64,000 nt of DNA from Auricularia sp. M13 (Eukaryota > Basidiomycota > Agaricomycetes > Auriculariales > Auriculariaceae): assembly GCA_037042915.1 (NCBI GenBank), contig CM073196.1, positions 2,852,001 to 2,916,000 of the forward strand, read 5' to 3'. This document shows positions 47,638 through 59,535 of the stretch, piece by piece. Numbering within the stretch: the first letter of the stretch is position 1; every line of letters starts with the position of its first letter. The translations under genes were made by a program, and so were the position numbers. The notes under the pieces are model-generated. The model was not told the DNA's origin, ran no database searches, and saw only the letters and a list, made by a program, of their open reading frames with translations.

Positions 47638-49897
47638 GAGAGGGAATTGCTTTCACGAGATTAGATTATCTATATCCGACGCCATTGTTGTTTATTGTTT
47701 ACACGCACTCTTCTTTGAACCTCCACACGGCCGGTCCGTCGTCCGTCACGTCCCCCTCGAGTCCTCAACACCCCGGACTCGTCCAGCACGAGAAGGTTGC
47801 AGAGCCCCTCCCTGGTCATTAGCCTCCCCTGATCCACCTGGCCATGTGGCAAATGCCACACTGGCTAGGTGCCATCTAACCCTTAGAGATGGATGGTCGT
47901 TGTCGTGTTCAGAGTCTGCTCGCCTTCTCCTGCAGCACGAGCCTCACGGGTTGATAAATTCATGCATTTCCGCTTATGCTGCTATGAAGCTCGTGCTTTG
48001 CCGCGGCTTGTTCGGAACGCGCCTCCCTGTGGTTGTGCAGCGGCTTTACCGTGCAGATTCACGCGTCAGACGCGTCTTTGGCGGTCGCTCGGTTGGCTTG
48101 CTGTGGGTGTCGATGGTTGCTTGCCTGCGCGCTCCTCTACTCAGAGCCGGAAGTTCTGGGCCCACATTGCAGAGGATGGGCAGCTGGCTTCTCGTCTGCA
48201 CGCACATTGGGCTTGCCGACGCGTCGCTCGCATCCGTTTCGCGCTGAATCCGTCACCGCTCACATCACGGGTGGGAGGCGCCAGACATTGGCCGTCCGCG
48301 ACAGGGCTGAGCAGAGTCCTACATACAGAATGCTGGAAACCTCCCGTGATTCGTCTACTACCTAGGCGCGACCGGCTCGCTGCGCTAGGAGATGCTGCCT
48401 ATGCTTACATACAGAATCACACACAACCTGGGCATTCAGCCCGTTTACACCCCCGGAGCGCATGCTCCAAACCCGGCAGTCTTCATAGATGTCTTCATTT
48501 GCCGGAGCATTGGCCTGGTGCACCAGCACGACGCGGCAGCCGCCATCCTGTGTGTCGAGGCCGCACTGCTCGAAGCGCCGGCGTGCGCACCGTAAGCATC
48601 TAGGCTAGGCTGGGGCAGGTGTGGCTAATGCATTGCCTGCGCGTGCATATGGGCAACGTGCAGAGGGGACATCTTGCGACGACGGCCGGTCTTGGGGTTT
48701 GGGCGCCATTCTTGAAGAGCTTGCATGGTGCGCACCTTTCTTCATACCTCTGCTTGCGTTCTGTGAGTAGAGAACCGCGGTGGCTGGTCTTCTGCCCCGA
48801 ATAACGCGTCGTCGTACCGCGCGCGTAAGCTCACGTGACCCGGAATCTGCCCGCCGTCAGCGATTTCATGTACGTGTTGCAACCACCAAACGTCAGACGG
48901 CTTCGTAGTCAGCGCCCGACGACTCCCAGTCTGGAGCATGCGCGCGTTAGTCCCTGCCATGACCGCCTGTCTTGTCTGTCTTCCGCATTTCGCTTGCTGC
49001 TTCACCATGCCGCCTCGCATGATCTGCCACCCTTAGGCTCAGAACGCGCTGCATGCGATGATGCTACCTGCCCAGCCCCGAACAGCCAGCACGACAATAG
49101 GCCAACCCCGACGCGGACGCCGACCGAAGCTGTGGGATGTGGTCTCTAGGCCGCATAGAGCTTTGTGCTCGTTCCCCCAGAGCTGGTCGGTAGTCCGTTC
49201 GCTCCGTCAGGACTTGGTGTCATGCAACGTGGTCGCATCGGTGCAGGGCGGGCAGTCGAGCTCAGCGCGGATGGAGAGCAAAGGTTGCGCGCAGCACGTA
49301 CTAGATGAACAGCATGTTGGATTGCGGCGGCCCTTCGAGCAGGCGACGAGCGGGGTCCGCTGTGTAGCCATGATGGAAGAGGACTTAGCTTCTGCTGGTG
49401 GGTGCACACTGAAGTTGGCGGTGGCGGAACGCGTGCAGTTCTTGTGCGTCAGTACGGAGGGGTGGCAGTGAACGAGTTGCGCGAGGTGTGCGCGCGAGGT
49501 GGGGTGCGCTTTCTGCGCACGAGAACGGGAGCCGTGCTGTAATATCCGCGCATGGAGGTAGACGCGGCCACGTGCAGGGGAGGACTGAACATCCACAGAT
49601 CCCACTTTCAAGTGCCCACCAGGGTGCATGAGCCTGCGGCCTCCCTTCCCGGGTAGTCCACGTTTCTCATTAGTCGTTAATAGTTCTCATTAGTCGTTAA
49701 TAGCTATCGATTGTACATTTCCATGAAATCAGCGTAAATCCCTTGAGATCCTGGACACCTTCAGAAAGGTGCATATAACCTGCAGTGTGTCAATGAATGC
49801 CCGAGTGCTGGCAAAAAGAAGACGGACAGAGATGGCTGCGTAGCCGGGCTGAGGACAGAGGGCATGGTATGGATGAGCGTTAGGGGCGTTTGGTCCA
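47638..49897. other. 2.3 kb gene-free interval
   Basis: Between the myosin V stop and the 3' end of the RG-rich gene. Frames up to about 235 codons are open on the plus strand near 47.9-48.6 kb, but residue composition is unstructured (Arg/Ala/Cys/Ser-rich) with no domain, intron or codon-bias support. Apart from a 2 x 20 bp tandem repeat nothing is recognised; no tRNA or rRNA gene was seen. Confidence 0.5.
49664..49703. repeat. Perfect tandem duplication, 2 x 20 bp
   Basis: TTCTCATTAGTCGTTAATAG occurs twice head to tail (49664-49683 and 49684-49703) in otherwise unique, AT-richer intergenic sequence. Confidence 0.9.
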
Positions 49898-51513
49898 TTA
49901 CCAGGTGTCGCTGATTACGTTTCCAGCCCAGTCGACCTGAGGTTCAATGGATACTGGGATAATGTCAGTTGAGAATGCATCGTTCTCCGTCGGCAGGCAT
50001 ACCGTCAAGTTTTGGAGGAGACCCAGAGGTGCCTGATTCGTGCGTCAAGTCCTGGCCAAAAAAGCGAGGAGCAGACACTTACGAGTGTTTCCTCCTTCCT
50101 CATCTGGGGTAGCCGATCTCCTTGGCCCGCGAGAGTCGTTTCCACCGCGCCCGCGACCACGACCACGCTCTCCACCACGTGCACGATCGCTACCACGGCC
50201 GCGCTCGCCCCCGCGGCCCCGCTCGCCGCCGCCGCGCCCGCGATCTCCGCCTCGACCGCGACCGCGCTCGCCGTTGCCGCGACCACGCTCTCCGTTGCCA
50301 CGACCGCGCTCTCCACGGCCGCGGCCTCCGCGTCCGCGTTCGCCGCTACTTCCGGTATGATCGGTCTTCTTCTCCGTGTCGATTTTAGTGTCTGCTGGAA
50401 GATCCCAGCCACCTCCCGCATCCTCACCACCACCCCAGCTAAGTAGCGGGTCCTTGGCGGCTGTATCATCGACACCCCACCCAACCGACGCATCCTCCGG
50501 CCCGTTATTCCACGCGAGAGGGGCAGTCTCTTCGCCAGTAGCGGGTGGCGCATCCTCTGCAGCGTCATTCCAAGCGAGGGGCGCGTCCTCATCGCCATCA
50601 TGTCGCTTCTTTGGGGGACGGGGGCCCTTCTTATCCTTCCCGGCGCCCCAGGGCTTGTATGGTTTGTCGGGCTTGGCCTCGTGTTGTTCTTGCGCGCGCT
50701 TCCAATCGCCATCGGCCGGCGTGGGTTCGGCAGTCTGCTCGTCAGCATTTCTTTTCCTGTAAGCATTGTTAGAGGTGGACGATAAAAAGGCAGGGTCGTA
50801 TAGCGGCTTACTTGTGCGGAGGACGATCGCGCCGACCTTGAGCACCCTCGGACTGGTCCCAGTCCTCGCCCTTCGACGAGTCCCACTCGCGGCCAGAGAT
50901 CTTTTCTAATTTGCGCTGGGCATTCTTGCCGCGCTCCTCGTTAACACGGTCTTGGGTGAGGCGGTCGCTCTCTGCACGCTGCTTGTTGGCGGCCTCGTCG
51001 GCGGCAACTTGCTCCTGGAACGCAGCCTCATCTGCTAGCACACGCTGCACGGTGCACGTGAGCGCAGTGCAGTCAGATACACAAGCCTGAGCGCACCTCG
51101 CGCTTTTCCTTGATCTGCTGGTTGCGCTTGCGAATTTCGGCCATGCGCGCCTCGAGGTCCTCTGGACTCAGCTTCTCCTGCAGGCGACAGCGTCAGGCCA
51201 GGGCGGCGTGGCGGGCAAGACGTACACGAGGGTTTCCTCCCGTCTGAACTCTGTTCTTGTTGATATATGGCACCTTCTTGTCCTTGTCGGCGACGGCGGC
51301 GCCGGGCTGCTGCTTGTTGTTCGCTGGCGGTGTCTGCGGTGGCGGCGACGAGGGAGCGTCATTGCTGGTGTCTGGCGCGTCAAAACTCGGGGGCTCGCTG
51401 CTGCCGCTGACGTCCAGGCCGAGCGAGTTGTCCATGGCTGGCTGGAGTGGCGGGGGCGGAGTGGTGGCTGCGATGGAAAGCGCGATCCGTGGTTTGAAGT
51501 CCGCCATTTGCAT
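49898..51513 (-). CDS. RG/RGG-repeat-rich, probably RNA-binding protein
   Basis: Exons (minus) 51513-51226, 51177-51097, 51044-50812, 50756-50083, 50032-50003 and 49953-49898 give about 453 residues. Order: Pro/Ser-rich N-terminus; charged helical block (LSPEDLEARMAEIRKRNQQI, then EERGKNAQRKLEKISGREWD); a WDQ/WKR/LAWN-containing acidic linker; an extended run of GERGRG, GDRGRG and GRGRGG repeats (about 325-400); and a short end with VDWAGNVISDTW. RG repeats of this density bind RNA and are arginine-methylation targets in ribosome- or mRNP-associated proteins such as the Stm1/SERBP1 group, but no diagnostic domain is visible, so the family is left open. Starts at 51507 or 51435 are also possible. 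Its first ATG is 6 bp from the PGK1 ATG. Confidence 0.75.
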
Positions 51514-51519
51514 CTAGCC
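51514..51519. promoter_or_regulatory. Six-base interval between divergent RG-rich gene and PGK1 starts
   Basis: CTAGCC is all that separates the two start codons if the first ATG of the RG-rich gene (51513) is used. PGK1 promoter elements must then lie in exon 1 of the RG-rich gene. Using the internal ATG at 51435 would widen the gap to 84 bp. Confidence 0.4.
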
Positions 51520-53058
51520 ATGTCCCTCTCCAAGAAGCTGAGCATCACCGACCTCGACCTCAAGGACAAGCGCGTCCTCATCCGCGTCGACTTCAACGTC
51601 CCGCTCGACAAGGAGAACAAAATCACCAACCCGGCCGTGAGCGCCTGCATCGGCTAGCATCTATCTAATCGCCACCCACTCACGCATCCCCAGCGCATCG
51701 TCGCCGCCCTCCCCACCATCCAATATGCGCTCGAGAACGGTACGCTCGGGCTCGACGGCTGCACGCTTCGATTGTCTCACAGCCCATCTGTCAAGGCGCA
51801 AAGGTCGTCACGCTCATGTCCCATCTCGGCCGCCCCGACGGCAAGGTCGTTCCCAAGTACTCGCTGCGTCCCGTCGCAGACGAGCTCTCGCGCCAGCTTG
51901 ACAAGAAGGTCACGTTCCTCGAGGACTGCGTCGGCCCAGATGTCGAGAAGGCCGTCAACAGCGCAGAGCCTGGTACCGTCATCCTGCTCGAGAACCTGCG
52001 CTTCCACATCGAGGAGGAGGGCTCCGTCAAGGACAAGGAGGGAAACAAGATCAAGGCGAACCCTGCAGACGTCGAAAAGTTCCGCCAGGGCCTCACCGCG
52101 CTCGGCGACGTTTACGTGAACGACGCCTTTGGCACCGCTCACCGCGCGCACTCGTCCATGGTCGGCGTCAAGCTTCCCCAGCGTGCAGCCGGCTTCCTCA
52201 TGAAGAAGGAGCTCGAGTACTTTGCAAAGGCACTTGAGAGCCCAGATCGGCCGTTCTTGGCCATCCTCGGAGGTGCAAAGGTCTCGGACAAGATCCAGCT
52301 CATCGAGAACATGCTTGACAAGGCAAGTCCTACCATTGCGTCGCATCATCGCATCCACGTTCTCACCAACGTTTCAGGTCGATTCCCTCATTATCACCGG
52401 TGGAATGGCCTTCACCTTCAAGAAGACGCTCGAGAATGTCAAGGTCTGGCCATTCCAGTGACCTGATCCTCTTCCCATAAAATTGACCCCGGTAATACTT
52501 CTCACCAGATTGGAAACTCGCTCTTCGACGAGGCGGGCTCGTCCAAAGTTGCCGGTTTGGTCGAAAAGGCCAAGTCCAAGAACGTCAAGCTCGTCCTCCC
52601 CGTCGACTACGTCACCGCCGACAAGTTCGACAAGGACGCAAAGGCATGCATTGCACTTCACAAACGCCCATAGCACGCTAACATGCAAACTTCAGGTGGG
52701 CGCCGCAACCGATGAGGAGGGCATCCCCGATGGCTGGCTCGGTCTGGACGTGGGCCCCAAGAGCCGGGAGCTCTACCGCAAAGCAGTGCTCGAGGCCAAG
52801 ACCATCCTCTGGAACGGGCCCGCGGGCGTATTCGAGATCCCAGCGTTCGCGGCCGGCTCGAAAGACCTGCTCGACGCGAACATCGAGGCGGCCAAGAAGG
52901 GCGCGACGGTGATCGTCGGCGGCGGCGACACCGCAACGCTCGTCGCGCAGAACCAGGCCGAGGAGCAGCTCAGCCACGTCAGCACCGGTGGCGGCGCGTC
53001 GCTCGAGTTGCTCGAGGGAAAGGTCCTCCCCGGCGTCTCCGAGCTCAGCGAGAAATGA
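51520..53058 (+). CDS. PGK1: Phosphoglycerate kinase
   Basis: Exons 51520-51636, 51694-51739, 51796-52322, 52378-52443, 52509-52643 and 52696-53058 give 417 residues, the family length. Visible: [54 protein letters not shown], the Gly-rich GPAGVFE and GGGDTATL with [14 protein letters not shown]. It transfers phosphate from 1,3-bisphosphoglycerate to ADP in glycolysis (cytosol). Intron 3 begins with the GC donor GCAAGT and intron 5 with GCATGC; no GT donor nearby preserves the invariant joins LDK-VDSL and DAK-VGAAT. Two GC-AG introns in one of the most highly expressed genes are notable. The upstream region is shared with the RG-rich gene. Confidence 0.97.
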
Positions 53059-53819
53059 CTCCTTCCAGCGAGTCCTCGCGCAAGCGCAAAGATGTAGGTG
53101 TAAAACTAACGTAAACGAACTCTCTTCTGTACCACCAGATCCATTCTGCCCAAGCAAATACGAATAAAATATAGACGCTGCGTTCCTATTGAAATAGGTG
53201 GTGGGTGGACGACGGCATGCGATTGAGATTGACAGGCAGCTGGACAAGGATGCCGATGCTGGAAAAGTCGACGTGGCCATGTGGCTGCGTCTCCATGAGG
53301 TCGACTCCATATCGCGTCCGTCTCCCTCTCGTTCCGTTTCTTTCGCATGACTTGTGGCTGGATTCAAACTGTGGAACCCATTATCTACTTATTACGATTA
53401 TTCTACATGGCCCCACTTCCCTGTAAAGGGTTATAATGCATTATATCAACTATAAGCCTGATAATGCAAGATGTAAGGCTGGTGAGAGGTGAGAGGGAAA
53501 ATTTCTCAGTGACGAATCCTCATATACACTGATTGAACATCTGAGATCATGGTGAGAGCATCTGGTCCATACCGATGCTGTCCAGTCATACAAAATACCA
53601 GAGAGCGATTGTCGGAACTTGCTGCCAGTGCCAGTGAGAGGCGGGAAGAGTGCACTCTTCCCGCGAGTATCAGGACGATCTTTAGGAATGTCAAGGCTAA
53701 GTCAGGTCCCGTCGGAGAAACCGCGCCGGTACTTGACCTCAGGCTTCCTCCCAACATGACCAGGGACCCCGCGGCCCGTGCTGCCCGCCCACAGCTCTCC
53801 CAGCTCCCCCCAGCACAGA
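53059..53819. other. Intergenic region between PGK1 and the GH31 gene
   Basis: 761 bp, AT-richer than the genes, holding the PGK1 3' end and GH31 promoter. No repeat or further gene recognised. Confidence 0.5.
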
Positions 53820-56775
53820 ATGAAGTTCAATGACGGCTTCTGGCTGCTCAAGGACGGCGTCAAGCCCTACTACGCACTCGGCCTCACTGCCAGCACCGCC
53901 GACCACGACGCACTCAAACTCCAGGTGCCGTCCATGCTCTGCCGTGTTTCTGCCGTATTGCGCTCACCATCGACACCCCAGGTATCCACCAGGCCCATCA
54001 GGCACCGCGGAGACACGCTGGGAGGCCCCGTCCTCGACGTGACCGTGCACTCGCCCGCAGACAACATTGTCGGCGTCAAGATCGAGCACTTCAAAAGTAG
54101 TTCCAGTGCTGCAGACTATGTGCTCTTCCCAGACGGCCCACCGCCGAAGCCAAGCGTGCAGACGACCAAGACCGACGACGCTCTCTCGCTGCTCTCCGGC
54201 AAGCTCGCTGTTAAGGTCACCAAGAATCCTTACACGCTTACCTTCACTGCCGGAAGCAAGACTCTCACATTCGCTGGAGCGAAATACCAAGGTATTCTGG
54301 CCAATTGGTAGCGTATGAATGGTCTTGTCTGACGGTTTCTCCTGCAGGCCTCTTTGATGTGCCGTTCAAGTGGACCGCGCTGTCGGCCGCCAACCAGAGC
54401 TGTCTCACCACCGACTTCTCATCCAATCCTCACCCGCCTGCCGATCCAAAAACCGTGCGCTACATCAACTCAGAGCTCAACATCAGCCCGGGAGAGTTAT
54501 TCTATGGCTTCGGGTACGCTCTGTTGAAAAGCAGCGTGGCTAGCGTACTGACGAACCCAAAGCGAGCAATTTGGCCATTTCACCAAGAATGGTTTGTACA
54601 GCTCCAAAATCTGCCTCAAGGACCACTTATGAATGCATTTCTTTTCATAGGCCAGGCACTGAGTATATGGAACCAGGATGGTGGAACTTCAACCGAACAA
54701 GCCTACAAATGCGTCCCCTTCTACATCTCGAATCGTGGCTACGGCGTTTTTGTCAATCATCCGGGCGAGGTCGAATTTGACGTTGGCGCTACCAAGGTCA
54801 GCCGCCTCGGCGCAGCCGTCGCGGGCGAAGTGCTCGAGTATTTTGTCATATATGGTGATACGCCTCTCGATGTAGGTCGTCTCTAATGCGTCGACTCCTT
54901 CCTTCTTCTGACTGCGTCGACAGATTCTTGAGAGATATACGCTGCTTACGGGCCGTCCTGCTCTTCCACCGAGTTGGACATTCGGCCTGTGGCTCAGCAC
55001 GAGCTTCCTCACGTCCTACTCAGAGGAAACCGTTTCGGAATTCTTGCACGGCATGAAGGAGCGCAACTGCCCAGTGCGCGTGTTCCACCTTGACTGCTTC
55101 TGGATGAAGCAGTACGAGTGGTGCAGCTTCACATTCGACCCGGACAACTTTCCCGATCCAAAGAAGTACCTTAGCGAAATCAAGAGCAAGTTTGGCGTCA
55201 AGATTTGTGTCTGGAGTAAGCTCAAATTGCGTCCAAGCGGGATGTATGATCTTTGCTGAAACTCGATGAAGTCAATCCGTATATCTCGCAGGCGTCGCCA
55301 ATTTTTGCGGAGGGCGTTGAAGGCGGATATTTCATTAAACGAACAGACGGGACCCCTTGGCAGTATGTTGCACATATGTCAACCTCGGATGTGGAATCTG
55401 ACGCAACGCAGGTGGAACCTCTGGCAGCCAGGCATGGCAGTCGTCGACTTTACCAATCCAGATGCGACAACGTGGTATATTGGCAAACTTCGCGCCCTCC
55501 TAGACCTCGGCGTCGATTGCTTCAAGGTGTGTGTCCCCAGCGCGCCCGCCGACTGGCCGATCTAACGCTCGGTAGACGGACTTCGGAGAGCGCATTCCGC
55601 ATGTGGGCATCAAGTATCACGATGGCTCGGATCCTATGAAGATGCACAACTTGTATTCGATTCTGTACAATGACAAGGTCTTCAAGCTTCTAGAGGACTA
55701 TCACGGAAAGGGCGAAGCCGTTGTCTTCGCTCGCAGTGGTGCTGCCGGCGGCCAGAGGTTTCCCGTTCATTGGGGCGGCGATTGCGAATCCACCTTCGAG
55801 GCCATGGCCGAGGCTACGCGCGGCTTGCTGAGCTTGAGCATCTCCGGGTACGGTTTCGGTGCCCATGATATAGGGGGTTTCGAGGTGCGTGCATGCCTCT
55901 GATGTGGGAGTGGGAGTGCTGAATGGCGGCGCTAGGGACATCCTCCGGCGGAACTGTACATGCGCTGGGTCGCCTTCGGGGTGTTTTCGTCGCACACTCG
56001 CCTGCATGGCTCGTCGTCCTACCGTGTCCCGTGGCTGTATGGCGAAGAGGCGGCCGTAATTATGTCCCAGCTGCTCGAGACCAAGCACAGGCTCATGCCT
56101 TATCTTTACTACTATGTGCGCGACCCATCATACACCTGCGCTACCGCAGCTCATCGTTGCTTTTAACAGGCTATTCAGGCTCACCAACTAGGTCATCCGA
56201 TGCATCGTACCATGTTCGTCGAGTATCCTGGGGATCGGACGACGCACGCGCTGGACCGCCAGTACCTGCTGGGACACTCGCTTCTGTGTGCTCCCGTCTT
56301 CGTTCCCGTGGGCGAAGAGGCCGAGTATTACTTGCCTGCGGGTCGGTGGACGGAGTTCAAGACCGGGCGCACTCTCGATGGGCCGCGGTGGGTTAGAGAA
56401 GCAGTCGCCCTCGAGGATATCCCGCTGTGGGTTCGGGCCGGCAGCGTGCTCTGCCTGGGCCCGGCGAAGACGGGTCGGCCGGATTATGAGCTGGCGCGTG
56501 GGCTCGAGGTGCGAGTCTACGAGCTCGCCGAAGGCGAGAGCGCAGAGATCGGCGTGCCTACTGGGCGCGGCGCTGAGCTCGCAGGGAGTGTGCGTGCCAG
56601 CAGGACCGGCGGCGAACTGCTCGTCGAGGCGATTGGCGGGGCCGTTGAGGTGGTGTCGGTCGCCGTGTTCATCGCCGGTGTCAAGGTTGTGGGCGCGAGC
56701 GCTGAAGGCGACGGGCAGACGGTCCGCGTGCAAACGCGTGACGGGAAGGTTGTGCTGAGGCTAGGGCATGTGTAG
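53820..56775 (+). CDS. GH31 alpha-xylosidase, YicI-like
   Basis: Eleven exons: 53820-53924, 53982-54291, 54348-54513, 54563-54591, 54651-54871, 54924-55215, 55272-55362, 55412-55526, 55576-55884, 55936-56115 and 56170-56775; 807 residues. No signal peptide, so probably cytosolic. It matches the YicI branch: IVGVKIEHF, NGQALSIWNQDGGTSTEQAYK in outline, WSTFGLWLS-type core, DCFWMK, ICVWINPY, catalytic nucleophile Asp445 in KTDFGERIP, acid/base Asp512 in PVHWGGD, and SSSYRVPW. These enzymes remove alpha-linked xylose from xyloglucan-derived oligosaccharides or isoprimeverose, which suits a plant-wall-degrading fungus importing oligosaccharides. All ten introns are GT-AG. RCO1 starts about 100 bp downstream on the same strand. 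Confidence 0.92.
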
Positions 56776-56877
56776 ATAGACTCAATGCGAGGGTGCGGGT
56801 GTCGAGGCATGCGCGGTCAGATCCGGGAGGCCGAAACCCAACTCTTCTCTGCACTTAACCACCAGGCGGCCATTGGA

Positions 56878-59312
56878 ATGACCTTGAGCATGACTGCCGC
56901 CGCGCCGTCCGGAAGTGCAGCGACGGCGGCGTTCCTGGCATCACTTCAGACGGTGCCGGTCGTGCACCCCGCGCACCTCGAGACGAACGATCCCTCGCTC
57001 GCCACGGAAATTCTGCCGGCGCCGCCGCCGATGCCCATGGCCGCCCCCGCCCCGGCCAAGCGCGAAACGAAGAAATCAGTCCCGCTGCCGCCGCCGTCGT
57101 ATCTGCCCGCCTCGGACCCAGGCTCGACGTTCTCGAGCGCGTCTGCGACAGTGACGTTTGCTGGCGGCGTCGGCGCTGCCGAAGAACCGTCGAGACGCCC
57201 GAAGCGTGCCAGGCTGCTTCCCAGGTACGTCGCGCTCGTGCCGCCGCTGGCGTGTCCTGCTCACTGCCGATGTTCTTTTGCGGTCGCCGCGTGCAGGGCT
57301 GGGCTTGAGCGCTTGGCGGAACGACCTCAACGAGCCATTCGCCCGCCGCAACGATACCTACAGGACTCGGCGAAACGCTCCTCGCCGCGTCTGGCCCCTG
57401 CGGCCGCCAACGCCTCGGCCGCATCGTTGCCAGCATCGCCCTCGGCAGACGAGGAGCGCGAGCCGTCGCTGCCCGTCTCCGTCGCCGCCGTTCCGGACGA
57501 TGACGGCAATGCAGCCGACTCCGACCCCAACCACATGTCTAACCTGCCAAACGGCAACCCGCCCGCGCCCCCCGACCCGTCCAAGGAACAGCCCCAGGAC
57601 GACCTGCTGCTCGTATGCTCGTCCCCGTGCACGTGCCTGCCAGCCGCTGACTGTCCCTGCCCTTTGTCCAGCACAATAACGACCATTGCTCGTCGTGCCG
57701 CTCAACGGGCGCGCTCCTCTACTGCGACGGCTGCCCGCGCGCCTTCCATCTCTGGTGTCTTGACCCGCCCATCGAGCCAGACGAAGTGCCCACGAAAGAG
57801 GCCAAGTGGATGTGTCCCAGCTGCGACCCACCGGTCTTCAGGGTGGGCGGTCTGGCTGATCCTACTCGCCCATCATTCACCCCCGTGCAGCGCAAACCCA
57901 AGGTTGACAACCACCCCGTCTTCTCGCCTCTATTCAGCGCTCTGCGCGAGCGAGTGCCTGCAGAGTTTCAGCTGCCCACGGAGGTCCGCAACTACTTTCG
58001 CGATGGTGCGTGATGGCTTTCGGCGTAGTCCCTCGCAACCTTACCCAACATCCCTCCCCACTCTCTAGTCGCTGCAGGCCCGCGAGGCGGATACCTAGGC
58101 GGCGGCAAGGTGCCCCGCCCTCAGTGCGTCGCTGCTCCATACACAGCTTTATCCACCTGCTGATTCGTCGACGCCGCAGCCGGAACGGAGTAATAGAAGA
58201 CCGCGATCCGTACAAGTTGCGAGAGCGAGACAACTCTGCCATTCTCTGCTTTCGTTGTGGCAAATCAGCCTACTCGAGTGCTTCGCGGCCCAACGGCGCC
58301 CACACCAACAAGCGGGCCCGGCTTTCAGCCGACGGGGCGGACTCCCGACGTTGGCGAAGTATTGTATCTTGCGACTACTGCAATCTCCATTGGCACCTTG
58401 ACTGCCTCGATCCGCCGCTCACTGTCATGCCTCCCCGCGGCCACAAGTGGATGTGTCCCAACCACGTGGATCAAGTGCTGGTACGTGGCTTTGCTCTTGC
58501 TCTGATCTTGCCTTCGACCATGGCGCGCTGATGGGACCATGCGCCTCTAGCCGAGACGACGGATTCCCAAGCACATCCATAAAACAATCGATGTCAATGC
58601 GCCAGGCGTCATGAACAACGGCAACATCGACATCGTGCCATCCGAGGACATACCGTTGCTTGGGCCGCCAGTCGACGAAGTCTTTATCGGCGGTACTCGA
58701 TATCGGGTTCCCGAACGTGTGGTGATTCTGGACTTCTGGGATCGTTGCAAGTGCGGGAAGAATCCCTGTTCCCCGTGGCCCATACTGAATATTACCAATA
58801 GACGCACGACACCTGTCGAGGCGCCGCCGTCACCACGTACAGCCAAATTGCAGGCCGATGCCATTGAGGTCCGTGTCCTGATGCTGCCCCCTCCCACTTC
58901 TGAACGCGCGTAGGCTTTGACTTCCATGCGGACGGGTGGCCCTCGAGCAAACGGAACGTCATCGGCGACTGTTTCGGCCTCCTCATCGCACCTCAACGGG
59001 ATTGTCTCCCAGACGTCGGACGAGGTGAGTGGCTGCTATTGCTCAACTGATCGTATTGACGACTCAATATGGATTTTTCAGGCCATGGATATGGGCGGTA
59101 CTGAGGGGCCTGAAACTGGTCCCAGTTCACCAACGACCGGATCCACGCTTTCCTCGCTCACGCCGACTCCACCTCCCGAACCGCCTCGAATCACGCTGAA
59201 GATTCGGATACCTGCCCGACCCGCGCTCTCCGCGTCTCCTCAGCGACCTCAACGACCTCGCAGATCCATCCGGTCCAGCGTAGCGCCGAACGCGAGCAAC
59301 GGTGGGGCCTGA
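56878..59312 (+). CDS. RCO1: Rpd3S histone deacetylase subunit Rco1-like (two PHD fingers)
   Basis: Exons 56878-57224, 57297-57612, 57672-58005, 58069-58123, 58180-58480, 58551-58868, 58914-59024 and 59082-59312 give 670 residues. An Ala/Pro-rich N-terminus precedes the first PHD finger (HCSSCRSTGALLYCDGCPRA, then FHLWCLDPP..WMCPSC) and a second, atypical PHD (CFRCGKSAY ... CDYCNLHWHLDCLDPP ... WMCPNH), followed by RRRIPKHIH and NNGNIDIV as in Rco1. Rco1 with Eaf3 targets Rpd3S to H3K36-methylated gene bodies to suppress cryptic transcription; JHD1 in this window would erase the same mark. Intron 1 (72 nt) is in frame and stop-free, so it could be retained. An upstream in-frame ATG at 56785, 9 bp after the GH31 stop, is less likely. 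Confidence 0.85.
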
Positions 59313-59535
59313 TCTGGCCCGGCGCGAATGATTCCCTCTTCTTAGTTACTGCTTAGACACCGGACGTTACAGAGCTGCATGTAGATAGGTTTTGTGAGCG
59401 AGTAACCCTAATGCCTGCTTGCTGGTGTTCATCCTATGTGTACGGTTTCTTTGTCGTCTACCCTGGCCAGGTCGGTCCGAGTTCGCGGCTAGCCGACCGG
59501 GACCTTGACCATCGACTTGTCACTCAGACTGCAGA

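Noticed and set aside
47893-48603. 236-codon plus-strand frame in the interval after myosin V
   Set aside because: No conserved motif, no intron signals and atypical composition; likely chance.
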